A DNA stretch of 64,000 bases from Lithodes maja (Eukaryota > Arthropoda > Malacostraca > Decapoda > Lithodidae), in contig JBAKBP010013097.1 of assembly GCA_037953745.1 (NCBI GenBank), forward strand, positions 1 to 64,000, read 5' to 3'. The notes beneath the pieces are model-generated. The model was not told the DNA's origin, did no database searches, and worked only from the letters and a program-made list of their open reading frames with translations. The position numbers and the translations under genes are program-made. This document shows, one piece after another, positions 52,412 to 63,400 of the stretch (position 1 is the first letter of the stretch; every line of letters begins with the position of its first letter).

Positions 52412-53159
52412 GGCACTTGACGGTCATAAGCTACAGGGTTTGATGGATACTTTGATCATAGGTCAGAACATAGGTGAAATACTCGTGAGGATTAGCTTTG
52501 GTATATCGGTGGTAGAGTATTTTCATTCCTAAAACGATGTATGGTTATTAGTCCTGCTTATGCTTTAGGAGGTAGCAGTGCAAATTACATTAAAAGTTAA
52601 TGAATATAATGGGATTCAGTTGCATGATAGGTTTTGTATTTATAGATATCTTACAAATATCACAGGCAATTGTATTTTATGTCTGAAATATTATGTGATA
52701 AAAAACGAATAAACATTTAAGCTATTCAAAGTAGTTTGAAAATTAAATTGGATAACAAAAAAAACAAAAAACACAAATACTGCTGTAGCTTCAAACCACT
52801 CCCCACACTCACCACTCGCCCCACAATCCACACACGCCATACAAACCGCACCCCCCCCCCCCCCCCCATAAACCACACACCATTCGCCCCACAAGCCGTA
52901 CGTGCACCAACACCAACACACCGAACACTATCCTCACAAACCATTGTCCACATAAAGCAACCATACCACTTAAAAAGCCTTACACTGACTAGGTAATAAT
53001 AGAGTCCCAACGTCTTGGTAATTACTGCCTGATAGTTATAGTGAGGTGTGATTATGGTTGCCTAACACTAATTGTAGGGTAATGAGTTAGGCAAGGGCCA
53101 AGGGGAGTGGTTGAATATAAGGGGGACTGCTTGGAAGATAAGGGAGTGGTTGAGGGCAA
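52412..53159. other. Spacer with C-run
   Basis: An AC-rich stretch with a run of about 18 C at 52850-52867. Frames here are short and low-complexity. Nothing supported. Confidence 0.4.
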
Positions 53160-53530
53160 TGGGGACTGCTTGAGGGTTAGGGGAGTTGATGAGGGATAGA
53201 GGATTGATTGAGGGATAGAGGATTGATTAAGGGATAGGGGATTGATTGATGGATAGGGGATTGATTGAGGGATAGGGGATTGATTGAGGGATAGAGGATT
53301 GATTAAGGGATAGGGGATTGATTGAGGGATAGGGGATTGATTAAGGGATAGGGGATTGATTGAGGGATAGAGGATTGATTAAGGGATAGGGGATTGATTG
53401 ATGGATAGGGGATTGATTGATGGATAGGGGATTGATTGAGGGATAGGGGATTGATTGATGGATAGGGGATTGATTGATGGATAGGGGATTGATTGAGGGA
53501 TAGGGGATTGATTGAGGGATTGATTGGTGG
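53160..53530. repeat. 19-bp minisatellite, about 19 copies
   Basis: GGGGATTGATTGAGGGATA units with GAGGAT, TTAAGG and TGATGG variants that alternate in patches. Confidence 0.9.
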
Positions 53531-54339
53531 CAGGGGAGAGGGGAAGTGAAGTGAAGTTTGAAGAAATTATTATACGCAGAAACGCATCAAAAATACATCA
53601 ATACTAATATTAATAATAATAATATAACCACAAAATGCCCATAGATGTCGGATGAGCTTGTGTGAGTTAATAATAGGTGGTCTAGGTGTTGGTAATTATT
53701 GTGTAATAGTTGATGTGGGTGGTGTAATTATGGCTGGTCTAACACTAATTGTAGGGTAATGAGTTGGGGAGGGGGAGTTAATTGAGGACTAGGGGATTGG
53801 GGATGAATTGGTGTGTGTATGGGGAGAGGAGAGAAGGAGTGGAGATTGAAGTCATAGTTATAGACAAAACAGGAATAGGAGTTAAGAACGAAGAAAACGC
53901 AGAAGGGTTATTATCGTTGAACAGAAGAGCATAGAGACTGAGACTGAAGGCCAACGTAGGAAAACAGGGTTGAATATAATAACAAGAAGAGATACCTTTG
54001 GAGATTGTGTAGCCAATGGGAAAATGTAAGAATGGGATAGGGAATAGGAATTATGAGGAGAACAATATGGACATTGGAAAAATAGGGGATTTTTTTTTTT
54101 TTACAATCGACAAGGGAATTGGTCAGTTCAAATAAATTGTAGAGCCAACAATAGAGAGCAACGTAGATGAAACTGACATATAATATGGTTAATAAGAGGG
54201 AAAATGGGGATATAAGCAAGTGGGAAAAGTGAAAAAGAAAACAACAATGGGATTGACAATCAAGGAAAGAAAAGAGACATAAAGGGGATATTTGTACAGT
54301 ATATATAGGCTATGTATTTATATTGATATTTATTTATGT
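53531..54339. other. Unassigned purine-rich spacer
   Basis: A and G rich on the plus strand. A short motif, ACACTAATTGTAGGGTAATG, occurs here (53741) and at 53067, suggesting a local duplication around the 19-bp array. No gene. Confidence 0.4.
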
Positions 54340-54550
54340 TTTAGCTTCCTCCCTAGACCTACATCAAGCTTTAACAATTATCCCCAAGAACCACCTTCCA
54401 GATAAGAAAATGCCTAAATGACATCGACGCCTAAATGACACAAAAGGTCTTAAAGTTTATAAAATAGTGGGGCGAATGTCTTAACATTTAGAAATTAATG
54501 GGGCTAAATATGAAGAAATAGGGGGGGAGGGGGGGGGGGGTTACAGAATC
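54340..54550 (-). mobile_element. Family B deletion derivative
   Basis: CTCCCTAGACCTACATCAAG is followed directly by GACATCGACGCCTAAATGAC and GGGGCTAAATATGAAG. The hairpin core is deleted. A G-run closes it. Confidence 0.5.
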
Positions 54551-54704
54551 CCCCACCACCGCCCCACCCCTCCCCTTTTAAGAGAGACGTGGCAATTTGA
54601 GACCAGAAGGAGGAGGTGTTTTATGATAGGGATAATGCTATATAAATAATGGTGGTTGATGCCCTGGGGGAAAGTTGTGGATCCAGGAAGAGGCAAGAAT
54701 GAGA

Positions 54705-55033
<329 letters not shown>

Positions 55034-56257
55034 TTATTCATTTACAAACGCAGTCAGTCGCGGGTTTGATGCGAGATATTTGTCTAAGCGGAGTTTAAAT
55101 GAATCAACGGTGCTGCAGTCTATAACGTCTCGGGGAAGCCCATTCCACAAGTTGACAACTCGATTGAAGAAGAAATTCTTAGATTCGTGTGAGTTAAAAG
55201 ATTTACCAATAATTTTGCAACCGTTTCCCCGCGTGTAATTAGATTGGTCGATAGTGAAGTACTTACTACAGTTCATATTGTCGATGCCTTTGATGATTTT
55301 GAACACTTGAATTAAGTCGCCTCTTAATCTGCGCTGGGTTAAAGGAAATAGATTTAATTCTCTAAGACGCTCTTCGTATGGTTTGTTCTTTAGGCTAGGT
55401 ATCATTTTGGTAACTCTACGTTGAACTCGTTCTAGCTTGTTTATATCTTTTTGGTTATAAGGGCACCAGGATTGAACGCAGTATTCCAGAAGAGGGCGGA
55501 CTAAGGAATTGTAAAGGGTTAGGATAACATCTTTGGATTTATGCTCAAATGACCTGCCTATAAAGCCAATTATTTTGTTTGCCTTCTTAACAACTTCTGA
55601 ACATTGTTGACTCGGTTTTAGGTTACTCGATATTGTTACTCCCAGATCGGTTTCTTTGTTTACATTCTTAAGCTGAGTGCCATTCATCGAATAGTTTGCT
55701 TTCTCATTTAGGTATCCGATATGTAGTACTTTACATTTATCCGCATTGAAAATCATTTGCCAAATTTGGGCCCAACATGACAATTTATCTAGATTGTGTT
55801 GCATATCGTCAACTTGTTCTTTTGAGAGTACGCTATTTGCAATTTTTGTATCGTCAGCAAATTTCGAGACTGTACAGGTGAGACCCTCATCTATGTCATT
55901 GATGTAAATTAGAAAGAGAATTGGTCCTAGTACCGATCCCTGGGGTACCCCACTACTTACATTGGTCCATTTAGATGCCTTACCGTTTAAGACTACTCTT
56001 TGCTTTCTGTCGCTGAGCCAATTTTCTATCCATTTCAACACACCGTCTTGTATTCCATGCGCTTTTAGTTTTAGCAGTAATCGTTTGTGGGGAACTTTGT
56101 CAAAGGCCTTTTGAAAATCAAGGTATATAATATCTACAGCTTTACTCTCATCGTAGAGGTTGAAGATATCGTGGAAGAAGTCTAAGAGGTTTGTTAAACA
56201 GGAACGTTTTTTACGAAAGCCGTGTTGAGTATCTTTAAGTAAGTTATTTGCCTCTAA
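55034..56257 (-). pseudogene. CR1 ORF2, reverse transcriptase C-terminal part
   Basis: The frame resumes at EANNLLKDTQHGFRKKRSC, immediately inside the target duplication, and runs to FVNE and a stop. RT motifs are IIYLDFQKAFDKVPH (catalytic Asp), SSGVPQGSVLGP and FADDTKI (the FADD box), then the thumb and C-terminal region PLLEYCVQSWCPYN, LERVQRRVTKMI and FNRVVNLWNGLP. This part has no stop or frameshift. The few codons upstream of EAN belong to the RTE insert, not CR1. It would encode the DNA polymerase for target-primed reverse transcription. Confidence 0.9.
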
Positions 56258-57492
56258 TAAAGTTAATAAAGTGTACGGAAGTTGCAATAGGAGAAGAACA
56301 GTGCAGTTTTAGGAGGGGAAGAGGGTGCGTGGATCAGATGTTTGCAGTAAGACAGTTATGCGAGAAGTATTTAGAGAAGCATAAGGAGATATTTTGGGCT
56401 TTTATGGACTTGGAAAAAGCGTATGATCGTGTGGACCGTGAAGCAATGTGGAAGGTGTTAAGGATTTATGAAATAGGAGGAAATTTGTTAGAAGCAGTTA
56501 AGAGTTTTTATGAAGGGAGCAGAGCATGTGTGAGAGTAGGAAATGGTGAGTTGAGTGAATGGTTTGAGGTAAAGGTAGGTTTGCGACAGGGTTGTGTAAT
56601 GTCACCATGGCTGTTTAATATGTTTATGGATGGTGTGGTGAGGGAGGTGAAAAGGAGAACTATGGGAAGAGGATTGGGTTTAGTAGGAAAGAATGGTAGA
56701 GATTGGGAGTTGAATCAGTTGCTGTTCGCTGATGACACAGCATTGGTGGCGGATTCTGATGAGAAACTGCAGCAGGTAGTCAAAGAGTTTGGTGTGGTTT
56801 GTGGAAGGAGGAAACTGAAGGTGAACGTCAATAAAAGTAAAGTAATGGTGTGTAATAGGGGAGAGCATAGGGTGAATCTAGATGTGAGGCTGGATGGGGA
56901 AATATTGGAACAAGTAGAGTGTTTTAAATATCTAGGAGGAACAATAAGCAGGAGTGGAGGTATGGAAGTGGAGGTAAAACAGAGAGTGTGTGAAGGAAGG
57001 AAGGTTTTCGGAGCAATGGGAAGTATGTGGAAGACGAGAAATCTCGGAGTGAAAGTAAAAAGTGCACTGTATCAAGGAATTGTTGTGCCAACAGTGATGT
57101 ATGGGGCTGAGACATGGGCTCTGAAGAAAAAGGAGAAAAGAGGGCTGGATGTGATGGAGCTGAGCTGCTTGAGGAGTATGTGTGGAGTTACTCGTAGAGA
57201 CAGATTGAGGAATGAAGAGATACGTAGGAGAGTGGGGCAGCAGGAACATTTGTCAGCCAGAGTGGACAGAAGGGTGCTGAGCTGGTATGGTCATGTTGAA
57301 CGAATGGGAGATGAAAGGCTTACAAAGAGAATATGTGAGTCAGATACAAGGGGAGATAGAAGGGCAGGAAGACCCCCATTGAGATGGAGAGACTGTGTAA
57401 GAAAGGCTTTGGATGATAGAGGAATGACTATAGATCAGGCAGGGGAAGTGGTGGTGGACAAGAGTGAATGGAGAATGCTTGTGAATAGTTGA
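56258..57492 (+). CDS. RTE reverse transcriptase, N-terminally truncated
   Basis: An open frame of about 411 codons begins within the insert without its own start. Motifs in order: IGEEQCSFRRGRGCVDQ, AFMDLEKAYDRVD (catalytic Asp), VGLRQGCVMSPWLFN, LLFADDTALVADS (the FADD box), KVNVNKSKVMV, ECFKYLGGTIS, PTVMYGAETWAL and LSWYGHVERM near the C-terminus. The endonuclease half is absent because the copy is 5'-truncated. It was non-autonomous at insertion, although the frame is undamaged. The same family provides 1-1745. Confidence 0.85.
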
Positions 57493-57886
57493 GTGAACAC
57501 GTGGTCATTTGGAGTAAGGGGTCGGGCGCAAGTTGGACTAGATAATAGTCCATCAGGCGCCTGGCCCGGGGAGACGATTAATATGAAGGGTGTGCCTGGA
57601 AGTGTGGTGGGAGGGCTTGTGGCTTTGGCTCCGCTGCATGTCTGCCTGCCGAGATCGGAACCTCTCCGGGTGGTCAGGGGCCGGGGGAGTGCTGGAGCGA
57701 CCTTGGTAACCCTGGTCTCTGGGTCTTCTCCTGGGTGACCTGGATGTGTGAGAGTTTGTGTTTTTTATCTGTGTTTATTTTTTTGTTTTATGATGTTTTT
57801 GTGTTTTCCCTGTTCTTGCTCTGTCTTGAGTCGGCTACCCCCAAAATGGGGATTGGGCCTGAGCATATAGATAGATAGATAGATAG
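57493..57886 (+). other. RTE 3' UTR and ATAG tail
   Basis: GC-rich then T-rich non-coding DNA ending GGGGATTGGGCCTGAGCAT and (ATAG)n. The word CTGTCTTGAGTCGGCTACCC recurs inverted at 39825-39845. An 81-codon frame at its start is not conserved-looking and is not called. Confidence 0.8.
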
Positions 57887-57898
57887 ATTTGCCTCTAA

Positions 57899-59568
57899 GT
57901 GATTTACGAGTCTGTCTCTTATGACCGTTTCTAGCATTTTACATACAATGTTAAGCTAATTGGACGATAGTTACTGGGTAGGGATTTGCTGCCTTTTTTG
58001 AATATCGGTGTTACGTTGGCTAGCTTCCACTGATCAGGCATAGTCCCAGACTGCAAGGATTCATTGAATAGCAATGTCAGTGGTTTGGAGAGCTCATCCT
58101 TAGCTTCCTTTAGAACTCTAGGTGAGATTGTATCAGGTCCAGGCGTTTTATTTACCTTGAGTTTATCTAAACAATTCAATACTTCTCTCTCTGTAACGGT
58201 GATATTGCTTAGAACATCTGAATTATCAATCTGAATCGGCGATGGTGTAGGGATATCACTGAGGTCTTCGGTTGTAAAAACTGATGCAAAGAAGGTATTG
58301 AGGGCATTACTCATTTGTACTTCGTCTTTGGTGTATTCTCCATTATCATCGACTAACGGTCCAACAGTTGAAGTAACTACTTTTTTCTTTCTGATATAAC
58401 TATAGAATTCTTTCGGGTTTGTTTTACTTTGATTCGCAACATGTAACTCCAGGGTCTTTTTACTTTGCTTAATTAACTTTTTGGCTTTGCGTCGTAGCTC
58501 TACAAATTTCACCCGTTCTTCGTCATTTTGTGAGGATTTTAATCTATCATTAGCAAAATTTTTAGCAAGCAGACAGTCTGAAATATCTTTATTCCACCAT
58601 TTGGGCTTATCATTTTGGCCTGGACGCCGTATTTTCGATGGTATGCAGTCTTGCACTGCCTTAAGGTAAGTGGTTGTGAAACACTCCCAAGATGTATTTA
58701 TGTCGTTATTGTTAGTCAGAAAGCTCCAGTCAGTTTCTTTAAGTTTTGATTTAAGTTTATGAAAATTTGCTTTCTTGAAATTAGGGACTTTCTCAATGCT
58801 GCTATTTGATTTGTTACTAGTAAACTTTAAAGTGAAAGTTATCGTACGATGGTCGCTGTTACTGAATTCATCACCAACATTCAAATTCTCTATTAATTCT
58901 TCTTTTGTTGCGAGTACAAGGTCAAGCACATTATTACCACGGGTCGGAGATTGTACAAATTGAAAAAGTGAACTCTCTTGCAAGTTAGCATAGAGGTCGT
59001 GTCCAGAGTGTGAAGTAAGAATATCGCCCCATTTAGTCACGGGTAAGTTGAAATCGCCAAGAATTACGGTATCTTGTATGTTAGTTATTTCTGCAATTTG
59101 TTCATAAATTTCACTGTCAGTTTGCACTGATTGAGATGGGGGTCTGTATAATAAAGCTAGTGTTATTTTAGTTCCTCGTTTATTATTTAATAGTACGTAA
59201 GATATGTCTATATTCGCAATTTGAGGTTTTGACATTAAGACGGGATTAAGACTTTCCTTTATAAAAAACAGAACTCCTCCTCCATTTCTATTGATCCGAC
59301 TTTTCTCAAACATTGTATAACCAGGAAGCGTATATTCGGCTAAAAAGTCTCTGTCTTCCGTATTTAACCAAGATTCTGTAATGCCGATTATATCATAATG
59401 TTCTGTAAACACGATTTCCTCTAGATCTGAAAATTTATTGCGTATGCTACGAGCATTTACATAAAACACCTTAAGAGTATTAGAGTTGGATGTTACTGAT
59501 TGTGCATGGTCTGAATTTTCAGTTCGTATTTGACTTACACTACCCTGTCTTGGGTCTGGTTGACCCCG
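57899..59568 (-). pseudogene. CR1 ORF2, endonuclease and RT N-terminal part
   Basis: The endonuclease has YVNARSIRNKF, ITESWL (catalytic Glu), GGVLFFIK, YRPPS, ILGDFNLP, LDLVLA and NSDHRTITF. RT entry follows: ALNTFFASVF, LKVNKTPGPDTISPRVLK, WKLANVTPIFKKG and SNYRPISLT. The frame is open from the slip site at 59568 to about 57946. There, about five bases are missing relative to the expected SVVCKMLE-type sequence; MLETVIRDRLVNHLEAN continues in another frame to the insertion point. No ATG occurs before codon 53 of the 59469-start reading, past the NARS and TES motifs, so initiation must be unusual. Confidence 0.88.
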
Positions 59569-60153
59569 TTTTTTGAACGGAAATCCTTGACTGCATCGTT
59601 CAGCAGACGACCAAGACGTGCAGCTCCTACTTCATTGAGATGTACACCATCTCCTGAAAACAAAGATTTATCATAGTAAAAATTATCCCACGTGTCGACA
59701 AAGCCGATGTTCTCCTCCCTGCAGAGTTTGGCTAGTCGGCGATTTGTACTGGTAGCTATGTTGTAGAATCGGTTTTCTACATCAATCCGGGGAACAATTC
59801 CTGAAATTAAGATTCTATTAGATTTTTCCTTGAAGGACCTGATCAGCCGCCGGTACTTGCAAAGTAGTTCCTCTGACCGCGTCCGTTGGACATCATTAGA
59901 TCCAACGTGGATGACGTACGTAGTGCTTGCGGGGGCGAGCCTGGAAACCTCTTCCAGAGCCGCAACAATGTCGTCCACGCCGCCACCTGGGATACAGAAT
60001 CGCTTTCTGGTCCTGGGTGCCCTGGCGCAGAACTCGGTTAGTTGGCCACGGACCATGGAGTCGCCCACAAGCCGAACTTCTTCCGTTTCCTCTTCCTCGT
60101 CAATAGCCAGAATTTTGAAGCGGTTTTGGCATGTTGTCGGGATGACCTTCCTG

Positions 60154-60155
<2 letters not shown>
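59535..60155 (-). CDS. CR1 ORF1, SGNH/GDSL esterase-like, 5'-truncated
   Basis: The frame is open from the edge of the (GA)n tract through RKVIPTTCQNRFKILAIDEE to a stop at 59535. SGNH blocks: VGDSM (Ser nucleophile), PGGGVDDI, HVGSNDV (Asn) and GDGVHLNEVGA (Asp and His). These match the catalytic Ser, Asn and His of GDSL hydrolases, a domain known in CR1 ORF1. Its role in retrotransposition is unclear; lipid or ester hydrolysis is assumed from the family. Any N-terminal domain is missing. The last 33 nt overlap ORF2 in the -1 frame. Confidence 0.85.
59552..59574 (-). promoter_or_regulatory. Candidate -1 frameshift site, A AAA AAC
   Basis: ORF1 reads TCA AAA AAC GGG GTC, so the heptamer A AAA AAC is in the phase needed for tandem slippage. 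A -1 slip enters the ORF2 frame, which is open from here onward. A 5-bp stem GGGTC-AACCA-GACCC follows after one base (59552-59566), closer than usual for a stimulator. ORF2 has no upstream ATG; its frame is closed at 59634. Function is inferred. Confidence 0.6.

Positions 60156-60233
<78 letters not shown>
60156..60233. repeat. (GA)n microsatellite
   Basis: About 39 perfect units adjoining the 5' edge of the CR1 copy. Confidence 0.97.
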
Positions 60234-60236
<3 letters not shown>

Positions 60237-60403
60237 AAGACTAAGAGAGAGAGGAAAGCGTATACCATAAGAAGGTTGAAAAAGACGTTTAGGCTAATAG
60301 GAAACAACCCGCAGAGGAGATACACGAGGATAGATGGGAGGTATTTATGGGAAGGAAGGCATTGGCGGAGAGTGGGAAGTTAGGTGGATATAGTGGAGCT
60401 CAA
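60234..60403. other. Purine-rich spacer
   Basis: A and G rich on the plus strand. Nothing supported. Confidence 0.4.
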
Positions 60404-63400
60404 ATGTGGGAAGGAGGGAGGGAATGTGGAAGGTGTGGATAAATGTAAGCTCTAGTGGGAAGGAAGGAAGGACAGGTGTGGATATATTGAGGCTCTAGTG
60501 GGAAGGAAGGAAGGACAGGTGTGGATATATTGAGGCTCTAGTGGGAAGGAAGGAAGGACAGGTGTGGATATATTGAGGCTCTAGTGGGAAGGAAGGAAGG
60601 ACAGGTGTGGATATATTGAGGCTCTAGTGGGAAGGAAGGAAGGACAGGTGTGGATATATTGAGGCTCTAGTGGGAAGGAAGGAAGGACAGGTGTGGATAT
60701 ATTGAGGCTCTAGTGGGAAGGAATGAAGGACAGGTGTGGATATATTGAGGCTCTAATGGGAAGGAATGAAGGACAGGTGTGGATATATTGAGGCTCTAGT
60801 GGGAAGGGAGGAGGGACAGGTGTGGATATATTGAGGCTCTAGTGGGAAGGAAGGAAGGACAGGTGTGGATATATATATTGAGGCTCTAGTGGGAAGGAAG
60901 GAAGGAAGGACAGGTGTGGATATATTGAGGCTCTAGTGGGAAGGAATGAAGGACAGGTGTGGATATATTGAGGCTCTAGTGGGAAGGAAGGAAGGACAGG
61001 TGTGGATATATTGAGGCTCTAGTGGGAAGGAAGGAAGGACAGGTGTGGATATATTGAGGCTCTAGTGGGAAGGAATGAAGGACAGGTGTGGATATATTGA
61101 GGCTCTAGTGGGAAGGAATGAAGGACAGGTGTGGATATATTGAGGCTCTAGTGGGAAGGAAGGAAGGACAGGTGTGGATATATTGAGGCTCTAGTGGGAA
61201 GGAAGGAAGGACAGGTGTGGATATATTGAAGCTCTAGTGGGAAGGAAGGAAGGACAGGTGTGGATATATTGAGGCTCTAGTGGGAAGGAAGGAAGGACAG
61301 GTGTGGATATATTGAGGCTCTAGTGGGAAGGAAGGAAGGACAGGTGTGGATATATTGAGGCTCTAGTGGGAAGGAAGGAAGGACAGGTGTGGATATATTG
61401 AGGCTCTAGTGGGAAGGAAGGAAGGACAGGTGTGGATATATTGAAGCTCTAGTGGGAAGAAAGGAAGGACAGGTGTGGATATATTGAAGCTCTAGTGGGA
61501 AGGAAGGAAGGACAGGTGTGGATATATTGAAGCTCTAGTGGGAAGGAAGGAAGGACAGGTGTGGATTATATTGAAGCTCTAGTGGGAAGGAAGGAAGGAC
61601 AGGTGTGGATATATTGAGGCTCTAGTGGGAAGGAAGGAAGGACAGGTGTGGATATATTGAGGCTCTAGTGGGAAGGAAGGAAGGACAGGTGTGGATATAT
61701 TGAAGCTCTAGTGGGAAGGAAGGAAGGACAGGTGTGGATATATTGAAGCTCTAGTGGGAAGGAAGGAAGGACAGGTGTGGATATATTGAGGCTCTAGTGG
61801 GAAGGAAGGAAGGACAGGTGTGGATATATTGAGGCTCTAGTGGGAAGGAAGGAAGGACAGGTGTGGATATATTGAAGCTCTAGTGGGAAGGAAGGAAGGA
61901 CAGGTGTGGATATATTGAAGCTCTAGTGGGAAGGAAGGAAGGACAGGTGTGGATATATTGAAGCTCTAGTGGGAAGGAAGGAAGGACAGGTGTGGATATA
62001 TTGAGGCTCTAGTGGGAAGGAAGGAAGGACAGGTGTGGATATATTGAGGCTCTAGTGGGAAGGAAGGAAGGACAGGTGTGGATATATTGAAGCTCTAGTG
62101 GGAAGGAAGGAAGGACAGGTGTGGATATATTGAAGCTCTAGTGGGAAGGAAGGAAGGACAGGTGTGGATATATTGAGGCTCTTGTGGGAAGGAATGAAGG
62201 ACAGGTGTGGATATATTGAAGCTCTAGTGGGAAGGAAGGAAGGACAGGTGTGGATATATTGAAGCTCTAGTGGGAAGGAAGGAAGGACATGTGTGGATAT
62301 ATTGAAGCTCTAGTGGGAAGGAAGGAAGGACAGGTGTGGATATATTGAAGCTAGTGGGAAGGAAGGAAGGACAGGTGTGGATATATTGAGGCTCTAGTGG
62401 GAAGGAAGGAAGGACAGGTGTGGATATATTGAAGCTCTAGTGGGAAGAAAGGAAGGACAGGTGTGGATATATTGAGGCTCTAGTGGGAAGGAAGGAAGGA
62501 CAGGTGTGGATATATTGAGGCTCTAGTGGGAAGGAAGGAAGGACAGGTGTGGATATATTGAGGCTCTAGTGGGAAGGAAGGAAGGACAGGTGTGGATATA
62601 TTGAAGCTCTAGTGGGAAGGAAGGAAGGACAGGTGTGGATATATTGAAGCTCTAGTGGGAAGGAAGGAAGGACAGGTGTGGATATATTGAAGCTCTAGTG
62701 GGAAGGAAGGAAGGACAGGTGTGGATATATTGAAGCTCTAGTGGGAAGGAAGGAAGGACAGGTGTGGATATATTGAAGCTCTAGTGGGAAGGAAGGAAGG
62801 ACAGGTGTGGATATATTGAGGCTCTAGTGGGAAGGAATGAAGGACAGGTGTGGATATATTGAAGCTCTAGTGGGAAGGAAGGAAGGACAGGTGTGGATAT
62901 ATTGAAGCTCTAGTGGGAAGGAAGGAAGGACAGGTGTGGATATATTGAAGCTCTAGTGGGAAGGAAGGAAGGACAGGTGTGGATATATTGAGGCTCTAGT
63001 GGGAAGGAAGGAAGGACAGGTGTGGATATATTGAAGCTCTAGTGGGAAGGAAGGAAGGACAGGTGTGGATATATTGAAGCTCTAGTGGGAAGGAAGGAAG
63101 TACAGGTGTGGATATATTGAAGCTCTAGTGGGAAGGAAGGAAGGACAGGTGTGGATATATTGAAGCTCTAGTGGGAAGGAAGGAAGGACAGGTGTGGATA
63201 TATTGAGGCTCGAGTGGGAAGGAAGGAAGGACAGGTGTGGATATATTGAAGCTCTAGTGGGAAGGAAGGAAGGACAGGTGTGGATATATTGAGGCTCTAG
63301 TGGGAAGAAAGGAAGGACAGGTGTGGATATATTGAAGCTCTAGTGGGAAGGAAGGAAGGACAGGTGTGGATATATTGAGGCTCTGGTGGGAAGGAAGGAA

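Larger units (their letters stand above)
56258..57886 (+). mobile_element. RTE-type LINE, 5'-truncated insertion in CR1
   Basis: It is flanked by a perfect 12-bp duplication ATTTGCCTCTAA (56246-56257 and 57887-57898). It contains the RT half, a 3' UTR of about 390 bp and a tail of about six ATAG units. It is oriented opposite to the CR1 host. The clean duplication and intact frame suggest a fairly recent insertion. Confidence 0.9.
55034..60155 (-). mobile_element. CR1-type LINE, interrupted, 5'-truncated
   Basis: On the minus strand: ORF1 with an SGNH esterase (59535-60155), then ORF2 with endonuclease and RT (55034-59568). ORF2 is split by an RTE insertion (56258-57886). An esterase in ORF1 is known for CR1-like LINEs. 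The 5' end stops at a (GA)n tract. Besides the insertion, a short deletion near 57946 shifts the ORF2 frame, so the copy is dead. Confidence 0.85.

Noticed and set aside
57493..57738. An 81-codon frame directly after the RTE stop
   Set aside because: It is in the GC-rich 3' UTR of the LINE, has no known motif, and appears to be chance.
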